Below are positions 20,163 through 31,117 of a DNA stretch of 64,000 nucleotides, piece by piece. This DNA is from Euborellia annulipes (Eukaryota > Arthropoda > Insecta > Dermaptera > Anisolabididae). The DNA lies in contig JAKCPI010015463.1 of the NCBI GenBank assembly GCA_023213315.1, positions 23,293 through 87,292 on the forward strand, given 5' to 3'. The position numbers and the translations under genes were made by a program. The notes under the pieces are model-generated. The model had not been told where the DNA came from. It searched no databases and worked only from the letters and a program-made list of their open reading frames with translations. How positions within the stretch are numbered: the stretch's first letter is position 1; each line of letters opens with the position of its first letter.

Positions 20163-21640
20163 TTTTGAACAATGATTTGAGGTAAACTCACTATAGTAAA
20201 ACAAGTATAAATAAAATTACCAATTTTTCAATTTTTGGGATATGTTTAAAAAAAGGTAAAAAAATTAAACTTTTAATTTAGAATCGAAGGGCGCACTTGG
20301 GTTTGCCACCCCTGCAATAAAGTAAACTTGATACTTCAAGAGAGGAAAAGGACGAATCCCTATCCCCTTCCCCTGTAAAGTCTTGTTTTATGTATTTAAC
20401 AAAAAAAAGTTATATCACAAAGTACAAAATTCCCAATAATAAGCTCTTTTATATCGTTTCCCTTTTTGTATCTTGACTTAGAATATTAATGAACAGTAAA
20501 CAGAAAAAATAAATAAATACATAAAGAAGACAGCATTTATTCTATCAAAAAAAATTGATTTTTTTTTTTGTTTACTCTCATTTTTCATGTCGCCTCCCTC
20601 TTCGGTTAAGAAAAAACATTGAAAATAAATTATTTCATTTTTTAAAAATAATTATTCTATTAACAAAAAAAAAAAAATCTAATATAATAACTTTGCAATT
20701 AAACTGTCAAATTCAATCTCTAATAATAATAGAAAGTGAATTAAAATAAATCATCACCAAGACAAGAATAAATAAAGGTAAAATCCTAAATGATAAATGG
20801 TTGATAAAAAAAGAGTTTCCCACCCTCTCTGTTCAAAGGGAGGAAATACACCAATTCCAATTATTCTTTTAAATTATTTTATTCATCCCGTAGTACCTAC
20901 TTTTGGCAAAGAATAGGAACAATATAAATATCTGACTTTCGGCGATTTTCACTTTTTGAGGTTCGTCAGTTTTATAAAAAGTTTTTCTCTCTCATTGATC
21001 TTTTTTCTCTTCATATATACCCCCTATATGTGTGTGTGTCTTTGTCTTTGTGTTCGCTCTATCACCAATCAATAACAAATTTTAAACTTAAAGAGCAACC
21101 TTCTTTATTTAAATATTTCTTTCGATTTTGTTCTTGATTATTAGAAGACGAATATTTTTTTGTTTTTTTTGTTTTGAAGAGGAATATATTATCAATACAA
21201 ATAATTTGGTAAAAATTAACATATACAAATAATTTGGTACTTAAAAAATTATAGCACTTGGAGGTTGATTAATTTAAATAAATTTATTTCTTGTTTGTCC
21301 AGAAAGCGTGACCTTTACCTCTGTTTCATGGCACATGAACCGATTTACTTTTGATTAATGTATTCGGGGCAAAATAAAATAGAGTACATGCACACAAAAA
21401 CATAAAGCTTCCTATTTAGGAGAGTGCCATACACACAACATAAATTTATTCCTTTGTATAATATGACTAAAAGAAAAATTTTATTATTGTTGTCATTTAT
21501 ATGTCCTTTGTCTTATTAATTTAATTAATTAGATTTTAAAACCACTCTTAGTGAGAAGAATAAAAGAGAGTCTACAGTAGGCTATTTATTTATTCTGTTG
21601 TTCCTTATTTTATAATATTTAAAATAATGGATTTTTTTTT
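20163..21640. other. AT-rich stretch
   Basis: No gene found. A short TGTGTGTG run lies near 21030. A word GGGCAAAATAAAATAGAG is shared between 19454 and 21366, of unknown meaning. Confidence 0.5.
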
Positions 21641-21905
21641 GATTGGGGGCCTAAGGTCTGAAGACCTATAATGTCCAATGGTCACACGCAGCCAGGAAGA
21701 ATGTATTAAAAAAAAAAGAAAAAAGGAGAAACATAAAAGGGGCACTCAACTGCGGGAACTGAGAAGATGTCTGTTGAGATTAAACTTGAAAGTCTGAAGA
21801 TTGTAGGTTTTGGGGTATAATTTTTTTATAAATTATTTTTTTTAAGTCTTCGGCATCTTAGACCATATAGGCTTTAACGATACTCATATTTTTATTTAAA
21901 TTGAT
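21641..21905. repeat. Repeat fragments (HHL-outer and SINE-A tail)
   Basis: CACGCAGCCAGGAAGAATG (about 21687) is the outer phrase of HHL elements. At 21836-21905 the minus-strand SINE-A tail appears (AAGTCTTCGGCATCTTAGAC ... CGATACTCAT). Confidence 0.4.
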
Positions 21906-22057
21906 AGCAACAGCTTCCCTCGTCGAGTACCTGATAGTCTGTTGTTTTGTTTTTTTTTTTTTTAATACAAGATTTTATATTCTTTTATTTTTGACGTGAC
22001 AGCGTCTTATGTGTGTATAGTGGCCGGGTAGGTATATTTAGTTTGTTCAGCCAACTG

Positions 22058-22232
22058 AATTGTACAATGTAACAGTTTCGACTATAAGGCACTCGACTCA
22101 AGACCCTGAAGATGACTTTATAGTCGAAACTGTTACATTGTAGAATTCAAGGCCAAGAAGATGACTTTATAGTCGAAACTGTTACAATGTACAATTCAAG
22201 GCCGTGAAGATGACTTTATAGTCGAAACATTT
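22058..22232. repeat. Tandem 49-bp HHL hairpin units with an inverted first arm
   Basis: Units begin at 22108, 22157 and 22206, each with GAAGATGACTTTATAGTCGA then AAC. GACT-TTAT-AGTC forms the stem II-like hairpin. The first is preceded by CT, giving CTGAAGA + stem + GAAA. An inverted partial unit precedes them at 22058-22096. The third unit is cut after GAAAC. No GAAACGTC here: the bases after GAAAC are TGTT. Confidence 0.6.
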
Positions 22233-22241
22233 CACTTTCTT

Positions 22242-22389
22242 GGTTTTATGCCTTAGTATCTAATTAAACCATTAATTCCAGAACAGTACTATACTACTGT
22301 CTCATGAATAGTACTGTACTACTATATCATGAGAAGTAGTGTACTACTCTGGAGGATTCACGATTTAATAGATACTAAGGCATAAAACC
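22242..22389. repeat. Inverted repeat with perfect 21-bp arms
   Basis: GGTTTTATGCCTTAGTATCT-A (22242-22262) and its exact complement (22369-22389) enclose three diverged ~25-bp units rich in AGTACTGTACTACT and CATGAG. Directly follows the HHL tandem units and may be part of the same element. Confidence 0.7.
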
Positions 22390-22399
22390 AAAAAATGAA

Positions 22400-22475
22400 G
22401 TGTGGGTTAGGCCTCTTCTGGCGCTGATGGCCTACAAAACATTTGTCAACACCTCTAACCTCTTGACCAGAGGAG
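22400..22475 (-). repeat. SINE head fragment, minus strand
   Basis: TTTGTCAACACCTCTAACCT then CTTGACCAGAGG matches the head of the SINE-A-like copy at 19741-19912. Confidence 0.4.
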
Positions 22476-23279
22476 GAGGATTATAAATTAAATTTATCAA
22501 TTCAGAGAACAAATTTATCTAATAATTAGAGAAAATAATTTATTATATCAATATATGAGTAATTTGATGACCAAAAAATTATTTTGGAGATCCCATTAGC
22601 AAGATTATTACATATTCAACTGCGATTTTATTAAGCACTATCCTTATGATAAAAAAAGAAAGTTAAGATTAATTTTATTTTTAATTAACCATCAAATATT
22701 CATTTAATGCTAATTTATTTTCGGCTTTAACCAATTCATTGCTAACAAACAAAAATTCAAATGCAAATATCTCTAGAATGCATAGAGATGTTGATGATGC
22801 TTTTCGTGCTTTCGATCATTCGATTTGGCCTTTCAAAATGAAATTGGAAAAAAAGAGTATAACGACGTATATATTCAAAATTTTGATTTATTTTTAAAAA
22901 GGGAATCAAAAATCACTACTGTCAATCAATCATCTTCAATCAATCATTCATTATATTTCTTTTGATGAAAAAAAATTACATTTACCAGTTTGATGACCGA
23001 TATTTTCTTTTTTTTTTTTTATAAAATTTTAACAAAACATCAACGTTTGATAAAATAAAGAGAATGTTTTTTTAGATTTAATTTATTTTTTTGTTGTTTT
23101 TGTCCACTTTTTTTGTGGTTGAAATGGTTAGAGTTTCAAACATTATTTATATTCGGATGTAGTAAATTTATTTATTTGGTTTATAGTGAATGAGATATTA
23201 TTATTCAAAAAGCATTGATTGGACTCGTTAGTCGTCGTAACTGTAGGCTACAATTTAACTAAAAAATAAAAAAAAAATT
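22476..23279. other. AT-rich stretch
   Basis: No gene or repeat ends recognised. Confidence 0.5.
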
Positions 23280-23544
23280 CCCTCGGGGTTTGGTGTAGAG
23301 GTTAGCGTGCTAACCTCGTATTCCAAAAGTCGCGGGTTCGGACCCCAGGCAGTCCGATGATTTTATTTAAGCCATTTGGATAGCAAATGGCTTAAATAAG
23401 AATGCCTGGACCCCTAATATGTATATTAATCAATAACGGATATCGTAAAAGTCTTAAATGGCCTAAGTTGCCGAAAAGACTGTGTGTATGTGTGTTTGAA
23501 TGAGAAAAAAGTGTGAGTGTTTATAAAAAAAAAAAAAAAAAAAA
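23280..23544 (+). repeat. SINE-A, full length
   Basis: The best complete SINE-A. tRNA-like head with box A-like TGGTGTAGAGG (23291-23301) and box B-like GGTTCGGACCC (23335-23345). Then come AGTCCGATGATTTTATTTAA, the AAGCCATTTGG / CCAAATGGCTT pair, AATGCCTGGACCCC, TTGCCGAAAAGACTGTGTG, a TG-rich stretch and an A22 tail. Such SINEs are transcribed by RNA polymerase III and moved by a LINE partner, not identified here. Confidence 0.85.
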
Positions 23545-24589
23545 ATGTGTGGTTTATTTCTGAATGGAATAAAATACTCAAACCCCAGGAAATTGAACCT
23601 GGGCACCAGCAAATAGAACCTAAATCTACATTTAAATAGTTAAAAAAATGTTATTCTTTTCCATAAAGTACTGAATATGGAGCATAAATAAATGCACCGA
23701 AACGTCTCCGGGAAATTGTAAAGCATTCAGAGAATTTTCTTTTTGCTGCCTCTGCCCTTTCTCTCAACAGTTTCATCACAGTCACCACTTCTTAATTTTT
23801 TTATTCTTGTTATAAAAGAACTGATTTCTAATAAAACCAGACGCCTCCCTTATTTCCAGAAGAGAATGTAATCACTTCTGATGATGACAAGTAATTGTCG
23901 TAATACGTATCAATTGTTAATTTTTAATTAATAAAACCTTTGAAACAAATAACCTAGTATTTAATTTGTATATTTAAATTTAATGTACAAAATGTTTCAA
24001 CGAGAACCAACGGTCGTAAGTTTAAATCTGATAACGCTATCGATCGTTCAGGATTCTCAGACCCAAAGACATGAACTATTAAAAAAAATATTTTTTTTTT
24101 TGTTTACATAATTTAACAAAATTACACAAATGGAATTTTTCCTTTTATTTTTTTGGGAGTCGTTAAAAAACAATCTTATTGACTTTTTATTTATGCTCCA
24201 TCCAAGTAAAGATGAAGCATAAATAAATTTCACAGAAACTTCTCATTAGGATAAAAAATGTAGCCCAAATCAGGAGAGTAGGTAAAAAATTAGCAAGAAC
24301 ACTGACTCTATAGAAAGAAAATATTTCGTTTTAATCAATCTTATCAAACATGCATAATTCTAAGTCGACTTCATTTGAATATAATATCTTCTTTTTCCTT
24401 GATGATGTGATTTTCGACATTAGAATGTAGAAATTAAAAAAAAAAAATGCTGAGAAATTCTACTAAAGTAATATTCATTATTCACATTACTAAGAAGACA
24501 ATGAAATAGCAAGTGTAAACGAAAATGGAAATAATTAACTTGCTGACGGATTTAATTTAGATAAATTGATTATGACCTGAGTATCTCGT
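23545..24589. other. AT-rich stretch
   Basis: No gene found. An isolated CACCGAAACGTCTCCGG at about 23695 resembles the HHL 3' core but has no CTGANGA upstream. Confidence 0.4.
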
Positions 24590-24900
24590 TGCTATAGACG
24601 GAGAGAGAGATGTTGAGGGGAGGGGGTGCAATTAAATGCGGCGCCACTGCTTAACGGATTAGATTGTCTCCGCGGTGTATTGTGAATATTAATGAGTATG
24701 GCGTGGACTGAATGAGCAAACAGCCAGAAACCAGTTGGCAGTTTGGGGCACTTTTCATAAAGCGAAACGTCGCACTTTGCCCCCCCCTTGGCCTGCCCTG
24801 CCCTGGGTGACCTTATTGTGGATCCTGTCATTAAGGAATCATCATATCGCAATTGCCATTACCAACTTGTCACCTCCACGCAATTCCATTTATCATTTTG
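24590..24900. other. GC-richer non-repeat island
   Basis: About 50% GC, not matching any repeat in the window. It has homeodomain/POU-like words such as ATTAATGAG and TCATTAAGG, and a C-run with GCCTGCCCTGCCCTGGGTGA. An 86-codon minus-strand frame has no recognisable motif. It could be an exon, an enhancer or an old repeat. Confidence 0.3.
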
Positions 24901-25785
24901 TGCCACTATAGTTCATATCAATTTATATTTGGATCTTATAATTGGATGACAAGTTTTAATATCAACTGGGATCTATTGTTTAATTGAAGATAATCAATTC
25001 ATTTCAATATAAACTAAGTCAGTGATTAGCAAACTTTTCAAGCCTCTCTCCCTTAGGGTTAGGGAAGAACAAATTAATTAAGATCAAATTATGTTTAACT
25101 CCAATAAGTAGGCTTGTAATTTATTAAAGAAAAAAAATTTAATCAGCTGATTTATTGGCCTAATGAAATTATTGATTGCTAAAATCAAGATTTTTTAAAC
25201 AATTATTTGTTGTGAAGAGGGAGTAGTGCTCAGGCAGCATCCCATAATTTATAACTCTAACAAATAATTCCTTATTAGACTAATTTAACTATTTAACTTT
25301 AGAAGATGAAATATAGACATGTATAAACTTGTCAACGTTTCGAGGGCTAAACCTCATCTATCTTCAAGATAAGGATTGCTGAAATATTTTATTTCACTTC
25401 CTCTATCGCTAAAACTTCCATAGTTTTATTTTATTTATTTTTTACTCTATATTTTATGTAGACTATAGTCATATATATATAGAAACCGACTTCAATAAAA
25501 TATTTAAATTTATATTCAAATATTTTTTCTCTTTAAAACTCCATTTTTGAAGGCTTGAGAGGGTTGAAAATTTTTTCGATTTATAAAGAAAATATTAATA
25601 ATAATTTAATGGTCAATTTATTCTACAGTAGAATTATATTGCCATCTGAACAGGAACTCGTTTCTGTAGAACGTATTTATTTTATTTTTTCTTCAAACTA
25701 GTAGTCTCTAAAGAAGTAGTATATCCTGTTCGACCAAGAAATTTATTCATCCCTGGAATTTCTCACACAGAGAAACTCTTAACTA
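24901..25785. other. AT-rich stretch with a hAT end
   Basis: CAGTGATTAGCAAACTTTTC at 25019 resembles a hAT left end without a visible partner. Otherwise nothing recognised apart from the HHL motif listed next. Confidence 0.4.
25331..25369 (-). ncRNA. Hammerhead-like motif
   Basis: Minus strand: CTTGAAGATAGATGAGG, TTTAGC, CCTC, GAAACGTTGAC, AAG. GAGG pairs with CCTC immediately before GAAA. CTTG and CAAG can close an outer helix. The 5' core is degenerate (TTGAAGA). Confidence 0.3.
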
Positions 25786-26239
25786 TTTCTTATAACAAAA
25801 ATAATGTCCTAGTTAGTTAACTTTAGTGTTTTAAAGAACAGCGAAAGTTTAAACTTATTAAAATCCCTTTAAAGAAAATTCAGTGTGCGAACTCTACTTA
25901 GTAGCTTTATTTATTTTTTATAGGAAACTTTTTCTTTCTTGCACGAGAGAGATTAGCCTACCTGCATATTAACCATTCTTAAAAAAAAAAATAAATAATT
26001 ATAAATTTTATGGAAAAAGATATCAAACAGAGAGGTGGAAAAAAATTCTTTTTATACAGAAGAGTTGAGAGAATTTCTACAATTATTCCAAAAAACTTGA
26101 GCAAAGTTTTATAGGAACATAATTATAAATATTAATTTAAGGAAAAATAAGAACGATGTGGAAGTTTACTTCTTATTAAAGCATGTTTTTCATGCAAAAT
26201 TTTTATAAAAAAAATAGAGGATATTTTTTATTTTCAGGA

Positions 26240-26452
26240 TTTTTATTGAATGATTTCAACCTCATAGCTCTTTTTCTTCTTGAGATATTTTGTTTACAGA
26301 CAGTCAGATCATGTCGTGAAAACCACTTTTTTGGATTCAGGGGACTTCAAAACGTGTATATGCATCAAAATCTCGACATCCAATTTTTGACATGAATCCA
26401 ATACTTTCTCTATACAGTAGGCCTATATTAACATATAGGTAAGAGAAAGTAA
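26240..26452 (-). repeat. HER left-end piece, inner edge of left arm
   Basis: Minus-strand HER from the GAGATATTTTGTTTACAGAC region through GTGAAAACCACTTTTTTGGA, GGGGACTTCAAAACGTGTAT and AATCCAATACTTTCTC to the terminal GGTAAGAGAAAGTAAT. The arm homology stops at this terminus. Confidence 0.8.
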
Positions 26453-26865
26453 TAAAAAATAATTAATCATATATCAAAAATAATATACAAATGATATTAA
26501 AATAAATATTCTTAAGATATGTATTTAAAAAGACACGATCAAATAATTGTTTTAAGAGGATTTGTCATTTTAAGGTTGAATCTAAAAAAAAAGGTATATT
26601 ATGATGAGGAGTCATTTAAAAGATTTGGAAACAAAAAAAATCTTTTATGACATGCTCAATAAAATTTTTCTACTTTATTTATTATCCCACAATCTCCATC
26701 TCAACCCTTAAAAAAAAAGGGATCTTTATTTTATTGAATCAGGTGGAGAGAGGGAATGAGAACTTCATGACCAGATCCTATGACAATGTCTCTCATATAT
26801 TTTTTTTTCCTTCTTTTTTTTTCTTGCAAACAAAATGAGATGAGATCTGTCAGTAAAGAGACGTC

Positions 26866-26896
<31 letters not shown>

Positions 26897-27033
26897 TACA
26901 GAGAGAGATAAAATTCTTTATAATAACAAAGATAATATGGGAAGTAGATCTGTAGCCCTTTTCTTTGGATCCCAAGCGATAAATTTAAAATATAATAAGA
27001 ATTAAATAAATAAAATCTGCGCCTATCGTTTAA

Positions 27034-27810
27034 GGTTGTTCGGACATTAAAGCCTTTAACTGATTAAAAGCTAATTTTTAATATGTTATTAATCTATCAA
27101 ATACGTATAAAATAAAATTTTGAAGCAGATCTGACACAGGGTTATCGTGTAATTAATTTTAAAAAATTGAAATTTAACATGTAGCCTATGGGGAATGTCG
27201 ACGAAATCACACATATTGAATTAAATAGGCATCTGTGCATCTGATACAAAAACAAAAAAACTTACATTTTATTAATTCACTTGAGGAATATGTTAAAAAT
27301 AAAATCAAAAGTTTCTGCCGACCGCTTTTAAAGATATTTTAACAAGAAAGTCAAAAAATTCTCCAAAATGACAGTCGCTAATATTTAAAAATAATGAATT
27401 CTCGAGAGTCAGACCAGCCTGGCAACGTCGCATAACATAAGTGTCTTATCTCTATGTCAGTTACATTTTTTTTTCAATTTTACAATATTTTTCTCGCAAA
27501 TCGTCCATTGTGTTTAAACTGATTTGCATTAAACATTGTAATATATTAAATAAAATAAAATTTAAGGCGTTTAAGATCTAAAATAGTTAGTTGATGAATG
27601 CAATGTTGCCACTTCTATATTACGTGAAAAACTGCTCGAGTCAAAAGTCATTCATTTATTATTTTTGGTAATTAAATTATCAACTTAATCCAATTATAAA
27701 CTATGATAGGTCACGACTAAATTATAATAAGGAATTTTGGCATTCAAATTTTAATTTATTTAAAAAAATTTAGATTCTATTATGACTTACGATGTACTAT
27801 CCGAACAACC
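27034..27810. mobile_element. Putative DNA transposon with TTAA or TA target
   Basis: GGTTGTTCGGA at 27034 and TCCGAACAACC ending at 27810, with TTAA outside each end (27030-27033, 27811-27814). TTAA would suit piggyBac; TA plus AGGTTGTTCGGA would suit Tc1/mariner. 777 bp, no transposase seen. The patch CAGACCAGCCTGGCAACGTC (27411-27430) is the only GC-rich spot. Confidence 0.5.
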
Positions 27811-27980
27811 TTAATTAAATTAATTTATCATTTAAAGAAAGACAGAAAAATAACTGTATGTTTAAATAATTTATTTTAACAACGTTTAAGTCCTAATTTG
27901 GAACTAATAGGCCTGCCTATCAAGTAACGAATAATCTAAAAAAATACAAAACATATGTATTAGGAATTAGAAAAATATAA

Positions 27981-28445
27981 TTTTACTCTCTTACCTTTAT
28001 ATATGTTAATATATTGAGAAAGTATTGGATTCATGTCAAAAATATGATGTCGTGATTGTGATGGATATTACGTTTTGGAGTCCCCTGAATCCAAAAAAGT
28101 GGTTTTGGCGACATGGTCTGTCTGTGGAGTCATTTGGGGGGAGCAGGGGGCATTTGCCTCCCCCCCCCAAGGGCTCTGATTTTTATAAAATTTTATATTA
28201 TTTTACATAAAATATTACAAAATTTATCTACGAGTATACAAACTGAACAAAATTGAACAATTAATTAAATTAAATATCTTTTGGCCAAATTTGAGTACCT
28301 ATTTGTAAGAAAATTTAAAAAAAAAAAAAATGTGTGCCCCCCCTCCCAAGAAAAAGTTGAAATGACGCCACTGGTGTCTGTGAACAAAATATCTTAAGAA
28401 CCAAAAGAGTTATGAGATTGAAATCATTCAATAAAAATCCTGAAA
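27981..28445 (+). repeat. HER left-end piece, inner edge of right arm
   Basis: Plus-strand HER left end (ACTCTCTTACC ... TTGAGAAAGTATTGGATTC ... GTGGTTTTGGCGACATGG) interrupted by the MITE at 28127-28374 and ending with TGAACAAAATATCTTAAGAA near 28445. Confidence 0.8.
28127..28374. mobile_element. hAT-type MITE inside the HER of the right arm
   Basis: Perfect 8-bp duplication TGTCTGTG (28119-28126 and 28375-28382). Right end AAATGACGCCACTGG; left end GAGTCATTTGGGG lacks the first six or so bases of the family. Absent from the left arm, so it inserted after the inverted duplication formed. Confidence 0.85.
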
Positions 28446-28897
28446 ATAAAAAAATATCTTCTATTTTTTGTTATAAAAATTTATCATAAAGAACATGCTT
28501 TAATAAGAGGTAAACTTCCACATCGTGTTTTGGTTTTAGTTCTTATTTTTCCTTAAATTAATATTTATAATTATGTTCCTATAAAACTTTGCTCAAGTTT
28601 TTTGGAATAATTGTAGAAATTCTCTCAACTCTTCTGTATAAAAAAATTATTCCACCTCTCTGTTTGATATCTTTTTCCATAAAATTTATAAATACTATTT
28701 ATTTTTTTTTTAAAGAATGGTTAATATGCAGGTAGGCTAATCTCACTCGTGCAAGAAAGAAAAATTTTCCTATAAAAAATAAATAAGGCTACTAAGTAGA
28801 GTTCGCACACTGAACTTTCTTTAAAGGGATTTTAATAAGTTTAAACTTTCGCTTTTCTTTAAAACACTAACTAGGACATTATTTTTGTTATAAGAAA

Positions 28898-29904
28898 CAA
28901 AATGAAGTATATATTTGGTAAGAAGACAGGACAATTTTGGAAAGTAGGATGGGGAGTATTTTATTTATTTTTAATATTTAATTTACCTCATTTTTTTAAA
29001 ATATTTAATGAATACGGAAATTATATAATTTAATTTTGTGGCTCAGATTCATTGATCCTTTAGTAATGTAGCAAGAGCTTTATCTCTGCTCTATGGAACA
29101 GACGGGAAATAATCAATGACAATAAATAAATATTTGAAAAATTTTATTTTCAATTTTACTATACGCATTTCGATATGCCGACTGAAAATTAAACAAAATT
29201 TATTTTCCCTTCACTTCTTATCTTTAAGTCAAACACATCTCCAAACTTGTATATCACCAGAAATGTAAATATTTATTTTTCCTTCTCTCTCTTTTTATAT
29301 TTTATTAACTCAAGAAATGAAAAGATAAATTAATATATTAAATAATATAATTTATTTTTCACATTCCTTAATTATATTTCTAAACGTTTAAAAAAAAAGT
29401 TTGTAAATGTTGTTTACTCTCAACTAACTACTAAAAGAACGTTTATGTCCAAGTCGAGTTCATTTCCTGTGCGATACTCACTCTGCTTCTCTCTCTCTAA
29501 ATAGCAAAAAAAAAGACATTAACCGCTCAACAAGTATTTGTTCTCTCTCTCTCAGCACTTTGATTCGAATCTCATTAATGCCTTAACTTTCTACTCTCTA
29601 AAGTTGATCAAAAATTTAATTTTCCAAATTTCATATGAAGGATATTTAGATTTTTGAGGAAACACGCTTGAAAAAGTATTAGGAAGTAAGGTATAAATTA
29701 TATCATCTTTAATTTTGATATTTCCGACAGTTGTATTTTTATTAGATGGGAATTCTGACATTGTAGTCATAGATGGTGATTTCGTTAAATTTATCCTGCG
29801 AACCCGCGACCCTTGTACAGAAGGCCAGCATTATATTTATAGATAATTTAGAAGTCACAAATATTTATTTATATTATATATCTTCTTCTTTCCTCGCCTT
29901 AATC
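28898..29904. other. AT-rich stretch
   Basis: No gene found. (CT)n tracts near 29490 and 29546. Confidence 0.5.
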
Positions 29905-30092
29905 CCTCTTACAGTGCGGGGTCGGCGGAATGGGATTTTTGCGACCGGAAGAACCGGCCCGTCGCTCGGTCTGACGCCTGTTGAAAATATAGAAGGAAGG
30001 GACAGACATGTAAAGAACAAAGGACTGCCAGTCCCAACTCGGGTGGCTCGTGGTCGCCATCCCCACAAGATATGGGCCCCTGAGCATTATTT
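29905..30092 (+). repeat. Repeat C, good copy
   Basis: GCGGGGTCGGCGGAATGGGA, GGCCCGTCGCTCGGTCTGAC, CCTGTTGAAAA, CTGCCAGTCCCAACTCGGGT, TGGTCGCCATCCCCACAAGA and GGGCCCCTGAGCA, shared with 59094-59325. GC-rich. Open frames in it are not shared between copies. Unclassified; no box A/B recognised. Confidence 0.75.
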
Positions 30093-30282
30093 ATATTAGA
30101 TATAATACTTCCAGATAGGAAGTTTTCTTCTTATTGCAAATGGAAGACAAAAGATCAACTTTATTTATATTTTTTTGGGGGAAAATTTTTTTTATGACTT
30201 CTTAATTCATTATTTATATTAGTTATTCATTAATTTGAAAAAATGTCCTCTTATACCGAAAAAGACTGAAAAATATTCCCGT

Positions 30283-30430
30283 AATAATGCCATATAGCCA
30301 TAAATTAAATAAGAACAAATGGTATAAATAAATATGCCTGGACCCCAGTATATAGTGTTTAAATAATCTGGGTATTGTTAAAGTCTATATGGGGCTATAT
30401 GGCCTAAGATGCCGAAGAGATTTAAAAAAA
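30283..30430 (+). repeat. SINE-A 3' fragment, diverged
   Basis: TATGCCTGGACCCCAGTATA, GGTATTGTTAAAGTC, TATGGCCTAAGATGCCGAAG and an A-rich end follow the SINE-A body order. Confidence 0.6.
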
Positions 30431-30829
30431 ACACTAAATAAGCTAATAATTAATAATTAATATTAATAATTAATTAATTATAAATATCTTTCATATTTAT
30501 AATTAATTAAAAGAAAATTACGGCAAGAATTAATCCTCAAATGTTTTAATTTCTCAACACATCTCTTTAATAAAGAATATCAAAAAATATGCTCTTGAGA
30601 ATATCAAAATTGACATTTGTCACTATATAATCTCTAGGCAGAAACAAAACTAATTAAATAAATATCAATACGAGGCCAAATTTACATTTCCAAATTTAGA
30701 ATTAATTTACATTATGAAATTCTATTAATATTTATAAATTTATTGAGAAATAATTGATTTGGTTGATGTGTTTTTGGTTGCCTATTTCTAGGCGAACATT
30801 ATTTTCGATCCCCAAGCCATTCCGATAAA

Positions 30830-31117
30830 AATTTATTTAAATCAGTATAATTAAAGCGCAGAGGTAAAGCATTAGGCTTGTGTCAGGTGACTGTGGTTCC
30901 TTTACCGTCCCATGGGAAAAAATATATTTTCTATTGAATTGGCTACCAATCAAAAGTCTAAAGGGCCCCATACACTAGCGAATCTGGCTCCGGTGATTTT
31001 TCACTATTCACCCTAGCTCGGCTCTGATCGTGAGAGCCCACACACTAGAAGATTTGGCTCGTTTGTAGGCAAGGAGAGCCGGGCTTGCTAGTGTATGAGA
31101 CCCTTAAATGGCAACAG
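30830..31117 (+). repeat. SINE-B, interrupted by a MITE
   Basis: Diverged SINE-B (CAGAGGTAAAGCATTAGG, TTTACCGTCCCATGGGAAAA, TTGAATTGGCTACCAATC). Its AAGTCTAAATGGC region is split by the element at 30962-31104. Confidence 0.6.
30962..31104. mobile_element. PIF/Harbinger-like MITE
   Basis: Ends AGGGCCCCATACACTAGC and GCTAGTGTATGAGACCCT, flanked by TAA on both sides (30959-30961, 31105-31107), the 3-bp TWA-type target of PIF/Harbinger. 143 bp. The internal CACACACTAGAAGATTTGGC repeats part of the end. Interrupts a SINE-B. Confidence 0.7.

Larger units (their letters stand above)
25786..28897. repeat. 3.1-kb inverted duplication (foldback)
   Basis: Left arm 25786-26452 and right arm 27981-28897 are reverse complements of each other, with small differences and one inserted MITE (28127-28374). 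Outer edges are TTTCTTATAAC / GTTATAAGAAA. Each arm is ~455-510 bp of unique DNA plus a HER left-end piece at the inner edge. The 1.5-kb spacer holds a separate element (27034-27810) and a poly(A) run (26871-26896). Confidence 0.85.

Noticed and set aside
23280..23360. A functional tRNA gene
   Set aside because: Box A- and B-like words are present, but no cloverleaf with proper anticodon stem forms. The unit is joined to a SINE body and repeated many times.
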